A stretch of 64,000 bases of DNA, from positions 202,904,102 through 202,968,101 of the forward strand of contig CM040125.1 of the NCBI GenBank assembly GCA_022559845.1. Direction: 5' to 3'. The stretch is from Amorphophallus konjac. Its lineage: Eukaryota > Streptophyta > Magnoliopsida > Alismatales > Araceae. A program made the position numbers and the translations under genes. The notes beneath the pieces were generated by a model. The model made no database searches and was not told where the DNA came from. It saw only the letters and a program-made list of their open reading frames with translations. Positions 20,701 to 29,569 of this stretch are shown piece by piece. How positions within the stretch are numbered: position 1 is the first letter of the stretch; every line of letters starts with the position of its first letter.

Positions 20701-21099
20701 AGTCTCTAGGAGTTTGGATGCCAAAATTCCAATCTTTTTACACTTTCTTCCACTCACGGACTCTGCAGCGCTTAGCGGTCATATGGGTGACTGCCCTCAT
20801 CTGCTATGCGGTCTCGCGATAGACCGCATTCTATCTAGGCACCGAATTTGAAATCAATTCAAACTCTTCCCTCCATTATCCATCTATTTATCCTATTTAT
20901 CCTTAAATTCTGTGACTATACTAATTTCTAGCTTCTAGAATATGGGCCAAGGTCCAAACCCAAAATTTGGAGTTCCTTTAAATGGGCCTAATCCTCTTGG
21001 ATTAAAGTAAGGCTATATTAATTAAAATTAATTCATTCAATAGCTCGTTTAGTCCATATAAATAATTAATAAATTATAATAAATTTCTCGGGCGTTACA
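17779..21099 (-). repeat. Chromo-M 5' LTR (3321 bp)
   Basis: Plus-strand ends TGTCACGCCCC and GGGCGTTACA, i.e. TGTAACGCCC to GGGGCGTGACA in the element's own direction. It is AT-rich, with CGGTC/GACCG motifs at 18915-19200, 19760-19830 and 20770-20830, including the hairpin ATGCGGTCT/AGACCGCAT (20806-20829, 6-nt loop). The ends resemble the Chromo-P LTR, but the body is a different family. I see no gene in it. Confidence 0.85.
20589..20598 (-). promoter_or_regulatory. Chromo-M LTR TATA box
   Basis: Minus strand CTATAAATAG, about 500 bp from the LTR start. It would drive transcription leftward through gag. Confidence 0.55.
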
Positions 21100-21395
21100 C
21101 CTCCGATGCTTAAGTCAGCAAATATGATAGAGCACGGGTGCGAGGGGAGGTTGTAGGAGGAGAAGAGGGCGCGAGATTATTCTCCACCAAGAGATGTGGT
21201 GGTTCTCACTCAAGATCGTTGCTTACCTTCTCGAAGAGTCTCCCTGGGGTTTATATAGCGATCCGATTAAGGTAGGAGTCTAGGGAGTCGAGGGGATTCA
21301 AGGGGGGTTACGTCCTTGTCGTGGGCTCTTTATGGCAGAAGGACTCTTGCTCTCCCTTATCCCTCAGAGTTCCCTGCTCCTGAAGGATGCGTAAC
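21100..21395 (-). repeat. Tat-2 3' LTR, left piece
   Basis: Starts CCTCCGATGCTTAAGTCAG, which in the Tat-1 LTR lies about 114 bp from the LTR end, so the first part is missing here because Chromo-M separates it. It runs to the GTAAC target site at 21391-21395, where Tat-3 begins. The right half resumes at 39264. A TATA box CTATATAAA (minus strand) lies at 21250-21258. Confidence 0.75.
21250..21258 (-). promoter_or_regulatory. Tat-2 LTR TATA box
   Basis: Minus strand CTATATAAA. It is at the same place in the LTR as the weaker CTATTTAAA of Tat-1. In the 3' LTR it would drive transcription leftward into Chromo-M. Confidence 0.5.
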
Positions 21396-22042
21396 TGTGG
21401 ATGCACTAAAATTTGAGGGGGAATCTGTTCGTTTGTTGATCGGGGTTAATTCTTCTATTTAGTGCGAGGGCGTGCCAGTCACAAATTGATGATTTATTCG
21501 GGCTTCATGAAAGCCCATGGTGTGCTCGATCTGACTAATCAGACAATTGTGTGGTTCGTGTCGGGACCGAAACCCACCGCGCCATAAAGGTCACGGTGTT
21601 ATTTACATCCCCCATACGGGGGAACACCCTTGATCGATTGCCGGGAATAAGGGCCCTACGGCCTAAAGAGAATACTAATAATGCAGGAGGATAGTGAAAG
21701 ACGAACTATGCTAGAAACCCGTATTGGGACGTGAATGTTCAGAATATGTCGGCCACTCATGGGCCACTTCATGTTCGGACGAAGGTCCGTGTTTGTAGTA
21801 TAAAAGACGGTAACAAAACCGCGCGAATGTCTGCCACGAACAAGGCAAGTTTAATGAGAATGCGGGATTGGATCCCGGTAGGGACGGGTCAAGTTGATAG
21901 ACTGTTGGCCGGAGATGATTTCGAACTATGGCCATCTCGAAAATTCCATAAACCACGTCCGATACCATAAGGCGTCGTCGATTTTCTCTTTGCACCCAGT
22001 CCGAGGGATTGAATTATTAAGTGCGTAGCCCGAGCTCACTAA

Positions 22043-22140
22043 CGTGCGCCCTCGCACGGGGTTCGACCTGCCTGGTCAGGTCGCGGGGGTCAAGGGGGCA
22101 GCGCCCCTTGCGGGGGGTTTCCGGGGGGCAGCGCCCCCGG
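22043..22140 (-). other. Four consecutive GC-rich hairpins in Tat-3 LTR
   Basis: Arms: CGTGCG/CGCACG (loop CCCT), GACCTG/CAGGTC, CAAGGGG/CCCCTTG (loop GCAGCG) and CCGGGGG/CCCCCGG (loop GCAGCG). The other LTR has the same set at 36824-36921; its last stem reads CTGGGGG/CCCCCAG. They lie downstream of the LTR TATA box in the transcribed direction. Confidence 0.6.
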
Positions 22141-22265
22141 AACAAAATTTTAATTGAAGCATGAGTAATAGAGTTCCTCTCATTTTTTTATTTGATCTTT
22201 GCATTTTTTGTTTGAAACCTTCTCCCTTTTATTATCATTATCTACCTCCCACTTTTTATATAAAA

Positions 22266-22475
22266 GAGGCGCGCCAGCTATGGAGGTGTAAAGGGGGCGC
22301 GCCGGGTTAAGTTAATGCCAAGGAGGGAGAGGGGGCGCGCCAGAATAGCCTAAGAAGACTGGGGCGCGCCGGTTTGAGCTCCGGAAATCCGAAGTGTATT
22401 TGAGTGTGGAGCTAATCCGGCGCGGGGGGGTAGCGCGCCGGATTAGCCCACGCCGGATTAGGGGGGCACCGGGTT
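22266..22475. repeat. GGCGCGCC motif cluster, promoter-distal
   Basis: Repeated GGCGCGCC or one-base variants, several followed by GGTTTAA or GGATTAG, spaced by 25-40 bases. The second LTR has the matching cluster at 37048-37290 with one extra unit. On the minus strand it lies downstream of the TATA box. Confidence 0.7.
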
Positions 22476-23546
22476 AAGCCTTATTTCACCATGTTTGTGC
22501 TCTTTTTATTCTTTCTATTTTCGTTCTTGTTTCTTCAACCTTTAGACTGACATTTTGATTGGTTTATTCACTTGATTGATGGGTTAAGTTGATAGAGAAG
22601 GTGGTTAAAGCTCCCTGATCGTTTATTCAGATGAACGAGCATGAAGATTGAATATCTTATTAAGGGGGAATTATGCAAGAACTTATTCAGTTTGCTTCAG
22701 AGACGGCTTCAGACATGCTGCTCTTACTCCCAGAGGGCTTCGCTTGTTCGGCTGTTCTTATGCTCAGAGAACTCATCCTGCTCGTCTGTTCTTGAGTGTT
22801 CTCACCCTGGCGAAATTTGGGCAGCACCTCCCCTGGACTGGGAGTTGCCAGAGAGCAATAAGGAACACCAAACGGATAACTCCGGGGTACACCTCAAATC
22901 TGGACCTCATGTCGGTCCAATAACCCAAATGTGAGTGTTGGAAAGCTCGAGGACTAGCCTTCGAGAGCTCTCACCACTCACGGGTGATGACTTCGTGGAA
23001 CGGGACAGATGTAGGCCACAGGTGGCCATGAATGTTCACCCTTCGAACTGGTTCCCTCAGAGTTCATGCCATAGAAGGGCAAGCTTCTGAGGACCCCAGG
23101 TGATGTTGAAAACCGGGAGGGAGAAAACGGAAGAAAAGGGGAAGAGGTGAGAGCAATAGAATGCCATTTACGCCCACAAGAGTTACTCTTTTATTCATCC
23201 TCAGGGAGAAAGGAGATCTATCCCCAAAGCACGGGGGAGAATACAACGGAGAAGATAAAAGAAAAGCTAAGTGTTAAGGTGGGGGAAAAAAGATACATCG
23301 GTGGGGGAGAAGGAGGAACATAGCACAAGCTCTTCCCCATCTCTCCCCTCTCTCTTTCTCACCCTCTCCCTTTTTCTTCTTCACCTTGCAGATGGGGATG
23401 GATGTAGCTTCCTTTTCTCTTAGGACGCTGGGAACCTTAGCCGAACCAGTAGCATTCCCTCTAGCCTCTCCCCTCTTCCTCTTCTCTCTTCTTCTGTTTC
23501 CTTCTTTGGTCCCCCCTCTCCTTTCCTTCTTTCACAATGATGCCCC

Positions 23547-23556
23547 TTATATATAT
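23547..23556 (-). promoter_or_regulatory. Tat-3 3' LTR TATA box
   Basis: Minus strand ATATATATAA before GGGG. The functional copy for the element is the one in the right LTR at 38356-38365. Confidence 0.5.
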
Positions 23557-23821
23557 CAGCCAGCCTGGGAGCATTCCTGCCATTTCCACCTCGTCCACAA
23601 AGAAGTCGGGAGTTGACTGGCTGTGCTGGACGCTGTTCATTTGTCCCGTACACTGCTGCTCGTCCGAGGATGGGACGCTCAGAGATTTGCCGGAGCTTGC
23701 CTTGCTGCTACTGCTTGTGTGCTGTCGAACGAAGGTAGAAGCAGAGTCATGGGCATTGAATGTCCTCTGCACGCCATAATGATGCAAAACAGAGTATCGG
23801 AATGTAGATGGGACGGCTTGT

Positions 23822-24065
23822 TTGCGCGCCGGATTAACGTGAGATGCAGGGGAAAGGGTGCGCACCGGTTTAACCCATATGAAGGGGAAAAGGGGCGCGC
23901 CGGTTTAGCCCAAGATGAAGGGGGCGGGCCGGTTTAACCCAAGATGAAAGCCGCGCCGGTTTAGATGAAGGCCGCGCTGGTTAGACTCAAAATGCAAGGG
24001 ATGAAGAGGAAAGGGGCGCGCCGGTCTTAGTGGCACCGTTTTAAGTGCATATCGCGCCGGTTTAA
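23822..24065. repeat. GGCGCGCC/GGTTTAA motif cluster, upstream of the TATA box
   Basis: About nine diverged copies of a CGCGCCGGTTTAA core, several with a CCAAGATGAAGG tail. On the minus strand the cluster lies 270-520 bp upstream of the TATA box, where LTR enhancers usually sit. The matching cluster in the 5' LTR is at 38632-38880. Confidence 0.7.
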
Positions 24066-24454
24066 GCACCGAACGGATTCTTTCCAAAGTTGAGGCCGTT
24101 TATATGAATGTTGGCATTCCCGGCATGTTCCGGTTGCAATGTATGGGCTCCGTAATATTCTGTTCACAGCCTCCGGGACTCGGTCCTAGACTTTGCGTGA
24201 CTTTCGGTGCGTGCCGAGACTGTGCCGGAGTTCCTGACTTTTCTCTGATTCATCTCTCGGCATGGCCGGTCGGAGCCTTGTAGCTGTATCTTCTGCTTAG
24301 GGGGCTTCCTTAGCGGGTAGCGGACCACCAAGCGAGTTCTCGTCCTGATCGAGCGAGGCATGAGGTTTATTCGGCAGTTCTGTCTTCGACTCGCGCTCTA
24401 ATGTGTAGACGCGAATGTCGCCATGATCATCATCGTCATTTTTTGGCGTCCACA

Positions 24455-24470
24455 AATGCCCCCCACTCAC
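24455..24470 (-). other. Tat-3 polypurine tract
   Basis: Minus strand GTGAGTGGGGGGCATT directly before the 3' LTR start TGTGGACGCC. It primes plus-strand synthesis. Confidence 0.7.
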
Positions 24471-24808
24471 GGGCGGCGCAAGCGAGGGATGAGTGCGCGG
24501 GGCCCGCGAGTGTAGAGTTCTTCAACATGACGTCTGTTCTTTCGAGCCAGTGGGATGCTAGTCCGGTGCAAATTCACGGGAAAGCGCTCACTCCTTCAGC
24601 GAAGGGATGAGGGGATCGCTTCACCGCATATGCACGCGGACTGAGATGTCAGAGTGGGGGTTTAGTCATCGGCATGGGGTGAATACCGAAGCGGGAACGA
24701 AGGGTCTACATGTCGTCTCGGGCAAAAGGCCCCAAACAACTTAGACGAGGCCAACCCCAAAGAGGGAGTTGTTGACTCATGCTGGGCTTAGGAAAGTTGT
24801 TCATTCAC

Positions 24809-25356
24809 CGACTCGGACGGAGGGTCCGAGCCGAGTAATGGAATGCACTTTTGTTTATGGACTGGGATGGATGGTCCGAGCCAGGCAAGGAGGGGTTTCT
24901 TTATGTTCATGGACTTGGACTGAAGGTCCGAGCCAAGCAAAGGCGGTCCTTTTTTATTAATCGACTTGGACGGAAGGTCCGAGCCAAGCAAGAAGGTTCT
25001 TCTTTTCTCTTTTTTTTTTGTTCATTGACTTGGACGGAAGGTCCGAGCCAAGCAAGGAGGTTCTTTTTGTTCATCGACTTGGACGGAAGGTCCGAGCCAA
25101 GCAAGGAGGTTCTTTTTTTTTGTTCATCGACTTGGACGAAAGGTCCGAGCCAAGCAAGGAGGTTCTTTTTGTTCATCGACTTGGACGGAAGGTCCGAGCC
25201 AAGCAAGAAGGTTCTTTTTTTTTGTTCATCGACTTGGACGAAAGGTCCGAGCCAAGCAAGGAGGTTCTTTTTGTTCATCGACTTGGATGAAAGATCCGAG
25301 CCAAGCAAAGGCGTTCTTTTTGTTCATCGACTTAGACGGAAGGTCCAAGCCAAGGG
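24809..25356 (-). repeat. Tandem array of ~50-bp units in the Tat-3 3' UTR
   Basis: Eleven units of about 49-64 bp, each with GGACGGAAGGTCCGAGCCA or a close variant, then AAGCAAGGAGG and a T-run, then TTCATCGA. Outer units are more diverged. Inner units alternate between a T5 and a T9 run, giving a ~100-bp higher-order period. All frames through it stay open because of the repeats; I see no protein. Confidence 0.9.
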
Positions 25357-25400
25357 TTTATTCGTCTGTGGTACTGGAGTTGTAATATTGAGGTGGTTTA

Positions 25401-25760
25401 TTCATTGACACGGGGTTAGTGCCAAAGCAAGGGTATTTTTATTCATGGCACCAGACGGAAGGTCCATGCCACTGGTTCGTTCATCGATGCCGACAGGGAG
25501 TCAGAGACCGACGTGGTTTATTCATCGGCACGGGGTTAGTGCCAAAGCAAAGGTCTTTTTGGTCATGGAACCAGACGAAAGGTCTGGGCCACTGGTTTAT
25601 TCATCGACGCCGACAGAAAGTCAGAGACCGACATGGTTCATTCATTGACACGGGGTTGGTGCCAAAGCAAGGGTCTTTTCGTTCATGGAACCAGATGAAA
25701 GGTCCGGGCCACTGGCTTATTCGTCGATGCCGACAGGGTGTCGGAGACCGACGTGGTTCG
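25401..25760 (-). repeat. Three exact-length 120-bp tandem units in the Tat-3 3' UTR
   Basis: Units start at 25401, 25521 and 25641, each 120 bp. Landmarks are CACGGGGTTRGTGCCAAAGC, CCAGACGGAAGGTCC and GACAGGGAGTCAGAGACCGA. The core GACGGAAGGTCC with GCCA is shared with the 50-bp array on the left, so the two arrays have a common source. Confidence 0.88.
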
Positions 25761-26038
25761 TTTGTCTCTTGGTATTTTCGTTGGTGCGGGGGCTGGTGCC
25801 AACGCAAGGAGCAAGGGTTTATTCCCCGATCCTGGACGAAAGATTCAGGTGGGGTGTTCTTCGTCAGTGCCGACAGGATGTCAGAGGCTGACACGGTTGA
25901 TTCGTCTATTGAAATATTCATTGGTACGGGCTGGTGCCAACGCAAGGAGAAAAGGTTGATTCCCCGATCTCGAACGAAAGGTTCGGGTGGGGTGTTCTTC
26001 GCCAGTGCCGACAGGATGTCAGAGGCTGACGTGGTTGA
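25761..26038 (-). repeat. Two ~140-bp units related to the 120-bp array
   Basis: Units at 25761-25900 and 25901-26038 with GGCTGGTGCCAACGCAAGGA, GGTGGGGTGTTCTTCG and GACAGGATGTCAGAGGCTGA. They are longer, diverged versions of the 120-bp unit. A partial third copy begins at 26039. Confidence 0.8.
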
Positions 26039-26090
26039 TTCATCTATTGAAATATTCTTGGAGATAAGAGTGAGTGTTAATAAAGGGAGA

Positions 26091-26260
26091 CTGATTCCTC
26101 CCCCCTTTTTCCTTTCTTTTTTTTCTTTTCCCTTTTATTATTATTTTTTTTCTTCTTATTTCTTCTTATTTTTTCTTTCTTATTTCTTCCTTTTTTTTCT
26201 CTTTATTTTATTTTATTTTCTTTTCTTATTTCTTCTCCTTTTTTTCTCTTTTTTTTTTGA
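26091..26260 (-). other. Long pyrimidine tract (purine-rich in the transcript)
   Basis: About 170 bases made almost wholly of T with C on the plus strand. On the element's coding strand it is an A-rich purine tract about 80-250 bases after the pol stop. It may be a poly(A)-like or low-complexity expansion. I see no gene. Confidence 0.7.
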
Positions 26261-26336
26261 CATGCAAGATAAATAGTGCCCAATCCATCTGGACAATAGT
26301 AATGTAAATTCGCCCGGGGCAGGGCAGAGAAAAGCA

Positions 26337-26687
26337 TTATTCCTCGAATGGGGGAATCGGAGCATGGTACAACCTCAGATGCCTACCATTGAGGGGCGGA
26401 AATTGAACCTCCCCCCGATGGTCGACGATTACATACGCTCCGCCCTCGTAGACTTTCTGGATCACATAGGGTCCAAGCCAATTCTCATTCAGCTTGCCCT
26501 TGGGGTTGGAAGCCATGACTTCTCTTCTCTTCACCATAACGAGGTCACCCTTCTTAAATTCACGTTCCTTGACGAGCTTGTCAAAGGCGCGAGCTATCCG
26601 GGCCTGATAGACCTGGATGTTCTGCTCGGCTTGGAGCTGCTTCCCCTCCAAGTTGGATAGCTCTTCGAGCCTTCGCTCGACATTTGT
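26337..26687 (-). pseudogene. Tat-3 integrase C-terminal domain
   Basis: Continues the integrase frame after a TAG at 26688-26690. It shows FKKGDLVMVKRRE, LNENWLGPYVIQKVYEGGAY and LNGRHLRLYH, the usual end of Tat-type integrase, then a stop at 26337. That is the natural end of pol. No chromodomain is seen, as expected for this lineage. Confidence 0.85.
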
Positions 26688-27494
26688 CTACTCTTCCCGG
26701 ACCAACCCGTGTTGGACTGCGACCCGGAGGGAGGGTATTTCCAGCTCGATAGGGACAATTGCCTCTGAGCCATATACCAGGGAAAAGGGTGAACAACTCG
26801 TCGGAGTTTTGTACACAGTTCGATACGCCCACAGGGCCTCGTACATTTTCTCTTCCCAGTCTCTCTTGTTAGAACTAACAATTTTGGACAGGAGAGTGCA
26901 AAGAGTCTTATTGAAAGCTTCAGCCAAGCCATTGCCCTGTGGGTTGTAGGGGGTCGACATCCTCCAGTCGATCTTGTACTTTTCTGCCAGTCGGTAGACC
27001 TTCTGGTTGCGGAAGTGACTTTCATTGTCTGAGATAATTCGGTTCGGAGTGCCAAACTGGAATATGATGTTGCGGCGGACAAATCTGGTGACGATCTCCC
27101 CAGTCACTTCTTTCAAAGCAACAGCCTCCGCCCAACGGGAGAAGTAATCAGTTGCGGCCAAGATGTACTTGCACCCAGCTGATGACGCGGGTAGTGGACC
27201 CACAACGTCTGTTCCCCATTGGGCAAAGGGCCAGCTGGGCAGTGTTAGATGTAGGGGCACGGGCGGTCTCCTGGGCACAATCGCGTGCTCCTGGCATTTT
27301 TGACAAGACTTGGCATACTTGCAACAGTCGTCGAACATTGTCAGCCAATAGTAGCCGAGCTTCTTTATTTCAATCTTCATTTTTGGTCCTGCCTGATGTG
27401 CACCAGCTGCTCCAGCGTGAACCTCCTTCATGACCTTCCAAGCTTCTTCAATGGATAAACATCGGAGGAGCACCTTCCGTTTGGCGTCTGCCAT
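26688..27494 (-). CDS. Tat-3 integrase: zinc-binding and catalytic core
   Basis: 268 codons. The N-terminal HHCC zinc-binding part has HAGAAGAH and CCKYAKSCQKC. The core begins at WGTDVVGPL (first D), continues at IISDNESHF (second D) and NPQGNGLAEAFNK (E), so all three DDE residues are present. Integrase joins the DNA copy to the chromosome. The same frame runs from the second RNase H at 28199 through a TGA at 27498-27500, and on through a TAG at 26688-26690. The internal residues look little damaged, so the stops may be the main lesions in this domain. Confidence 0.9.
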   Translation of the reverse strand: MADAKRKVLLRCLSIEEAWKVMKEVHAGAAGAHQAGPKMKIEIKKLGYYWLTMFDDCCKYAKSCQKCQEHAIVPRRPPVPLHLTLPSWPFAQWGTDVVGPLPASSAGCKYILAATDYFSRWAEAVALKEVTGEIVTRFVRRNIIFQFGTPNRIISDNESHFRNQKVYRLAEKYKIDWRMSTPYNPQGNGLAEAFNKTLCTLLSKIVSSNKRDWEEKMYEALWAYRTVYKTPTSCSPFSLVYGSEAIVPIELEIPSLRVAVQHGLVREE

Positions 27495-27497
27495 AAT

Positions 27498-28199
27498 TCA
27501 GAATAGGATCCCGTTCCGGACCTCATAAGAGTCCTTTGTTCTGATTAACTTGATCTTTTCTTCCCTTTGCCTGGGCAGCTGCTGATATTTAAACCACTGC
27601 AAAAGGGGGTCTCTCCAGTCGGGCGGGCTAATGGCTTCCGCTGTGGTGACCTCAAGTTCTTCTTCTTCTGGCCCTCCAATCATGCTAGGCACTTGGCGCT
27701 GATTCACCACCCGGATGCTGAGGGATCCATCTGGCGGGACTGCTAATGAACTTGCCAGTTTTGCCAGTGCATCGGCTTGTGCATTTTCCCCCCTGGCAAC
27801 ATGGCCTATCTCAATGAGGTAGAACTGCTGCATGAGTCGTTTCGCCTTAGCATGGTAAGGGAGTAACTCGGGTTTTCGGACGTCAAACTGTCCCTGGACC
27901 TGCTTGACGACCAGCAATGAATCACCAAACACATGTAATATTTTAATCTCCATCTGTAAAGCGACTTGGAGACCAATGATCAGAGCTTCATATTCTGCCT
28001 CATTATTTGTGCAGGGCTTGTTAATGGAGCAGGATGTGTGCAATACTTCTCCCTCAGGCGATTTAAGGACGATGCCGGCCCCGGCCCGTACTTTTGTGTG
28101 ACCTAAAGGGGTTGTTTCTGTTCTTGAAGCTCCGTCAAAGTGCAGCTGCCAGGCGATCTGTCGGGCTTGGTCCACTTCCAGTGTTTCATCTTCAGGCAA
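27498..28199 (-). CDS. Tat-3 second (archaeal/plant-type) RNase H
   Basis: 233 codons. Catalytic motifs: WQLHFDGASR (D near residue 22), CTNNEAEYEALIIGL (E near 72), HVFGDSLLVVKQVQG (D near 92) and HVARGENAQADALAKLAS. This extra RNase H is a hallmark of Tat-lineage elements and removes RNA from the RNA-DNA hybrid. It is out of frame with the RT segment: the frame changes near 28200-28210, about 30 codons before the first motif. A TGA ends it at 27498. Confidence 0.9.
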   Translation of the reverse strand: MPEDETLEVDQARQIAWQLHFDGASRTETTPLGHTKVRAGAGIVLKSPEGEVLHTSCSINKPCTNNEAEYEALIIGLQVALQMEIKILHVFGDSLLVVKQVQGQFDVRKPELLPYHAKAKRLMQQFYLIEIGHVARGENAQADALAKLASSLAVPPDGSLSIRVVNQRQVPSMIGGPEEEELEVTTAEAISPPDWRDPLLQWFKYQQLPRQREEKIKLIRTKDSYEVRNGILF

Positions 28200-29548
28200 C
28201 TTGTGGCCAGTGGGGAATTTTCAGGCACAAGGTGTGCTGCAAAGAAATCGGCCATGGCTTGACCCTTAACGGCCTTCTGCGGCACATAGGTGATGTCGAA
28301 TTCCATTAACAGTACTGCCCACTTGCCGAGACGCCCCTTCAGAACTGGCTGGGAGAGAATATGCTTGACTGGGTCGGCCTTAGAAATCAGGCTCACTTCA
28401 TGCGAGAGCATGTAATGCCTCAGCTTCTTGACTACGAAGACCAAGGCGAGACAAGCCTTCTCAATCGGGGTGTATTCTGCTTCTGCCCCCATTAGTCTTC
28501 GGCTAAGGTAATAAAGAGCTTGCTCCTTCCCCTCATCATTGTTCTGGGCGAGCATTGCCCCCAGTGAACATTCGGTGGCAGCTATATATAGAATAAGCGG
28601 CCTCCCCTTGACTGGTGCCCCCAGCACAGGCGGGGTCTTTAAGTAATCCTTCAGCCGATCAAAGGCCTCATGACATTCATGGTTCCAGTTGAAAGGTGCA
28701 TTCTTCATCATTAATTTGTGGAATGGTTGACAGCGCCTCGACAAATTGGAGATAAATCTTCGGATGTAGGCTAGCTGGCCTTGTAGGGACCTTAACTCTC
28801 CCAAATTCTCCGGAGGAGGTAGCTCCTGGATGGCTTTTATTTTAAAGGGGTCGATCTCGATCCCCCTATATCGGACAATGAAGCCGAGAAACTTTCCACT
28901 GGAGACGCCGAAGGCACACTTCATTGGGTTCATTTTCAGCTCGTACCGCCGGAGTCTCTCGAAGATGACTCTAAGGTCATTCAGGTGATCCCCCCTTTTC
29001 TTTGTCTTGACGACCAGATCATCGATGTAGCATTCGACTTTTCTATATAGCAGTTTGTCGAATATCTTGGTCATCGCCCGCTGGTAAGTGGCGCCAGCGT
29101 TCTTGAGGCCGAAGGGCATCCTTTTGTAGTGGAATATCCCTTTAGGTGACCGGAAGGCCGTATGAATTCGGTCATGTTCAGCTATCCATATCTGATTATA
29201 GCCAGACGATCCGTCCATGAAAGACAAGGCCTCATGGCCGGTAGTTGCATCAATCATCACTTCAATGACGGGCACCGGAAAGTCATCTTTTGGGCAAGCT
29301 TTATTCAGGTCGCGAAAGTCCACGCAGATCCTGATCTGTCCATTCTTCTTCTTCACCGGTACAATGTTGGCCAACCAAGTAGTGTATTGATTTTCAGCTA
29401 CAAAATCGACATATATGAGCTTGTCGACTTCTTTGCAAATATATTTTATCAGCTCCGGCCTCATACGCCTGGGGGGCTGCTTCACCGGCTCCACCTTATA
29501 ATCAATAGCCAGAATATGTTGAGTCACGCCGGGGCTCAGACCGGACAT
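28103..29548 (-). CDS. Tat-3 reverse transcriptase and first RNase H
   Basis: 481 codons. RT motifs: IRICVDFRDLNKACPKDDFP, FMDGSSGYNQI, KRMPFGLKNAGATYQRAM and the catalytic box CYIDDLVVK. The first RNase H follows with LILYIAATECSLGAMLAQ, where the usual first aspartate is alanine, consistent with its replacement by the second RNase H. The methionine at 29548 is internal: DCFAWNYKE reads upstream in frame. About 10-12 codons further up, near 29575-29580, a one-base indel shifts the frame. The last ~30 codons are out-of-frame sequence overlapping the second RNase H. Confidence 0.9.
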   Translation of the reverse strand: MSGLSPGVTQHILAIDYKVEPVKQPPRRMRPELIKYICKEVDKLIYVDFVAENQYTTWLANIVPVKKKNGQIRICVDFRDLNKACPKDDFPVPVIEVMIDATTGHEALSFMDGSSGYNQIWIAEHDRIHTAFRSPKGIFHYKRMPFGLKNAGATYQRAMTKIFDKLLYRKVECYIDDLVVKTKKRGDHLNDLRVIFERLRRYELKMNPMKCAFGVSSGKFLGFIVRYRGIEIDPFKIKAIQELPPPENLGELRSLQGQLAYIRRFISNLSRRCQPFHKLMMKNAPFNWNHECHEAFDRLKDYLKTPPVLGAPVKGRPLILYIAATECSLGAMLAQNNDEGKEQALYYLSRRLMGAEAEYTPIEKACLALVFVVKKLRHYMLSHEVSLISKADPVKHILSQPVLKGRLGKWAVLLMEFDITYVPQKAVKGQAMADFFAAHLVPENSPLATSCLKMKHWKWTKPDRSPGSCTLTELQEQKQPL

Positions 29549-29569
29549 CTCTTTGTAGTTCCAGGCGAA

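Larger units (their letters stand above)
16285..21099 (-). mobile_element. Chromo-M: 5' part of a minus-strand chromovirus (Del/Tekay-like)
   Basis: From right to left: 5' LTR (17779-21099), PBS for initiator tRNA-Met, gag with two CCHC knuckles and the start of protease. It stops at 16285, where Chromo-P has inserted; RT, integrase and 3' LTR lie outside the window. The right end is followed by CCTCC (21100-21104), the start of a Tat-2 LTR fragment, so Chromo-M inserted into that LTR. Confidence 0.8.
21396..24454 (-). repeat. Tat-3 3' LTR (3059 bp)
   Basis: Left-hand LTR, so the 3' LTR of this minus-strand element. It differs from the other LTR by many substitutions and lacks one ~30-bp unit of its GGCGCGCC cluster. 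Open frames inside it, such as the serine- and leucine-rich ones near 23400-23900, recur in the other LTR and show no domain. Confidence 0.93.

Noticed and set aside
148..21104. Shared CCTCC target for E1 and Chromo-M as evidence of site preference
   Set aside because: Two matches of a five-base, C-rich word are not enough, and only one flank of Chromo-M is in the window.
23386..23937. Overlapping ORFs in the Tat-3 LTR (also at 38195-38746)
   Set aside because: Present in both LTRs as copies, in several frames, with stops differing between the LTRs and no recognised motif.
24851..25408. A 185-codon ORF across the 50-bp array
   Set aside because: Tandem repeats without stops keep several frames open on both strands; the protein is just the repeat unit translated.
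24809..26038. CRISPR-like array
   Set aside because: No unique spacers; the whole unit repeats, and the context is a plant retrotransposon.
25419..26276. A 285-codon plus-strand ORF with a phenylalanine- and leucine-rich end
   Set aside because: It reads through the 120/140-bp arrays and the T-rich tract; the end is low-complexity TTT/CTT codons.
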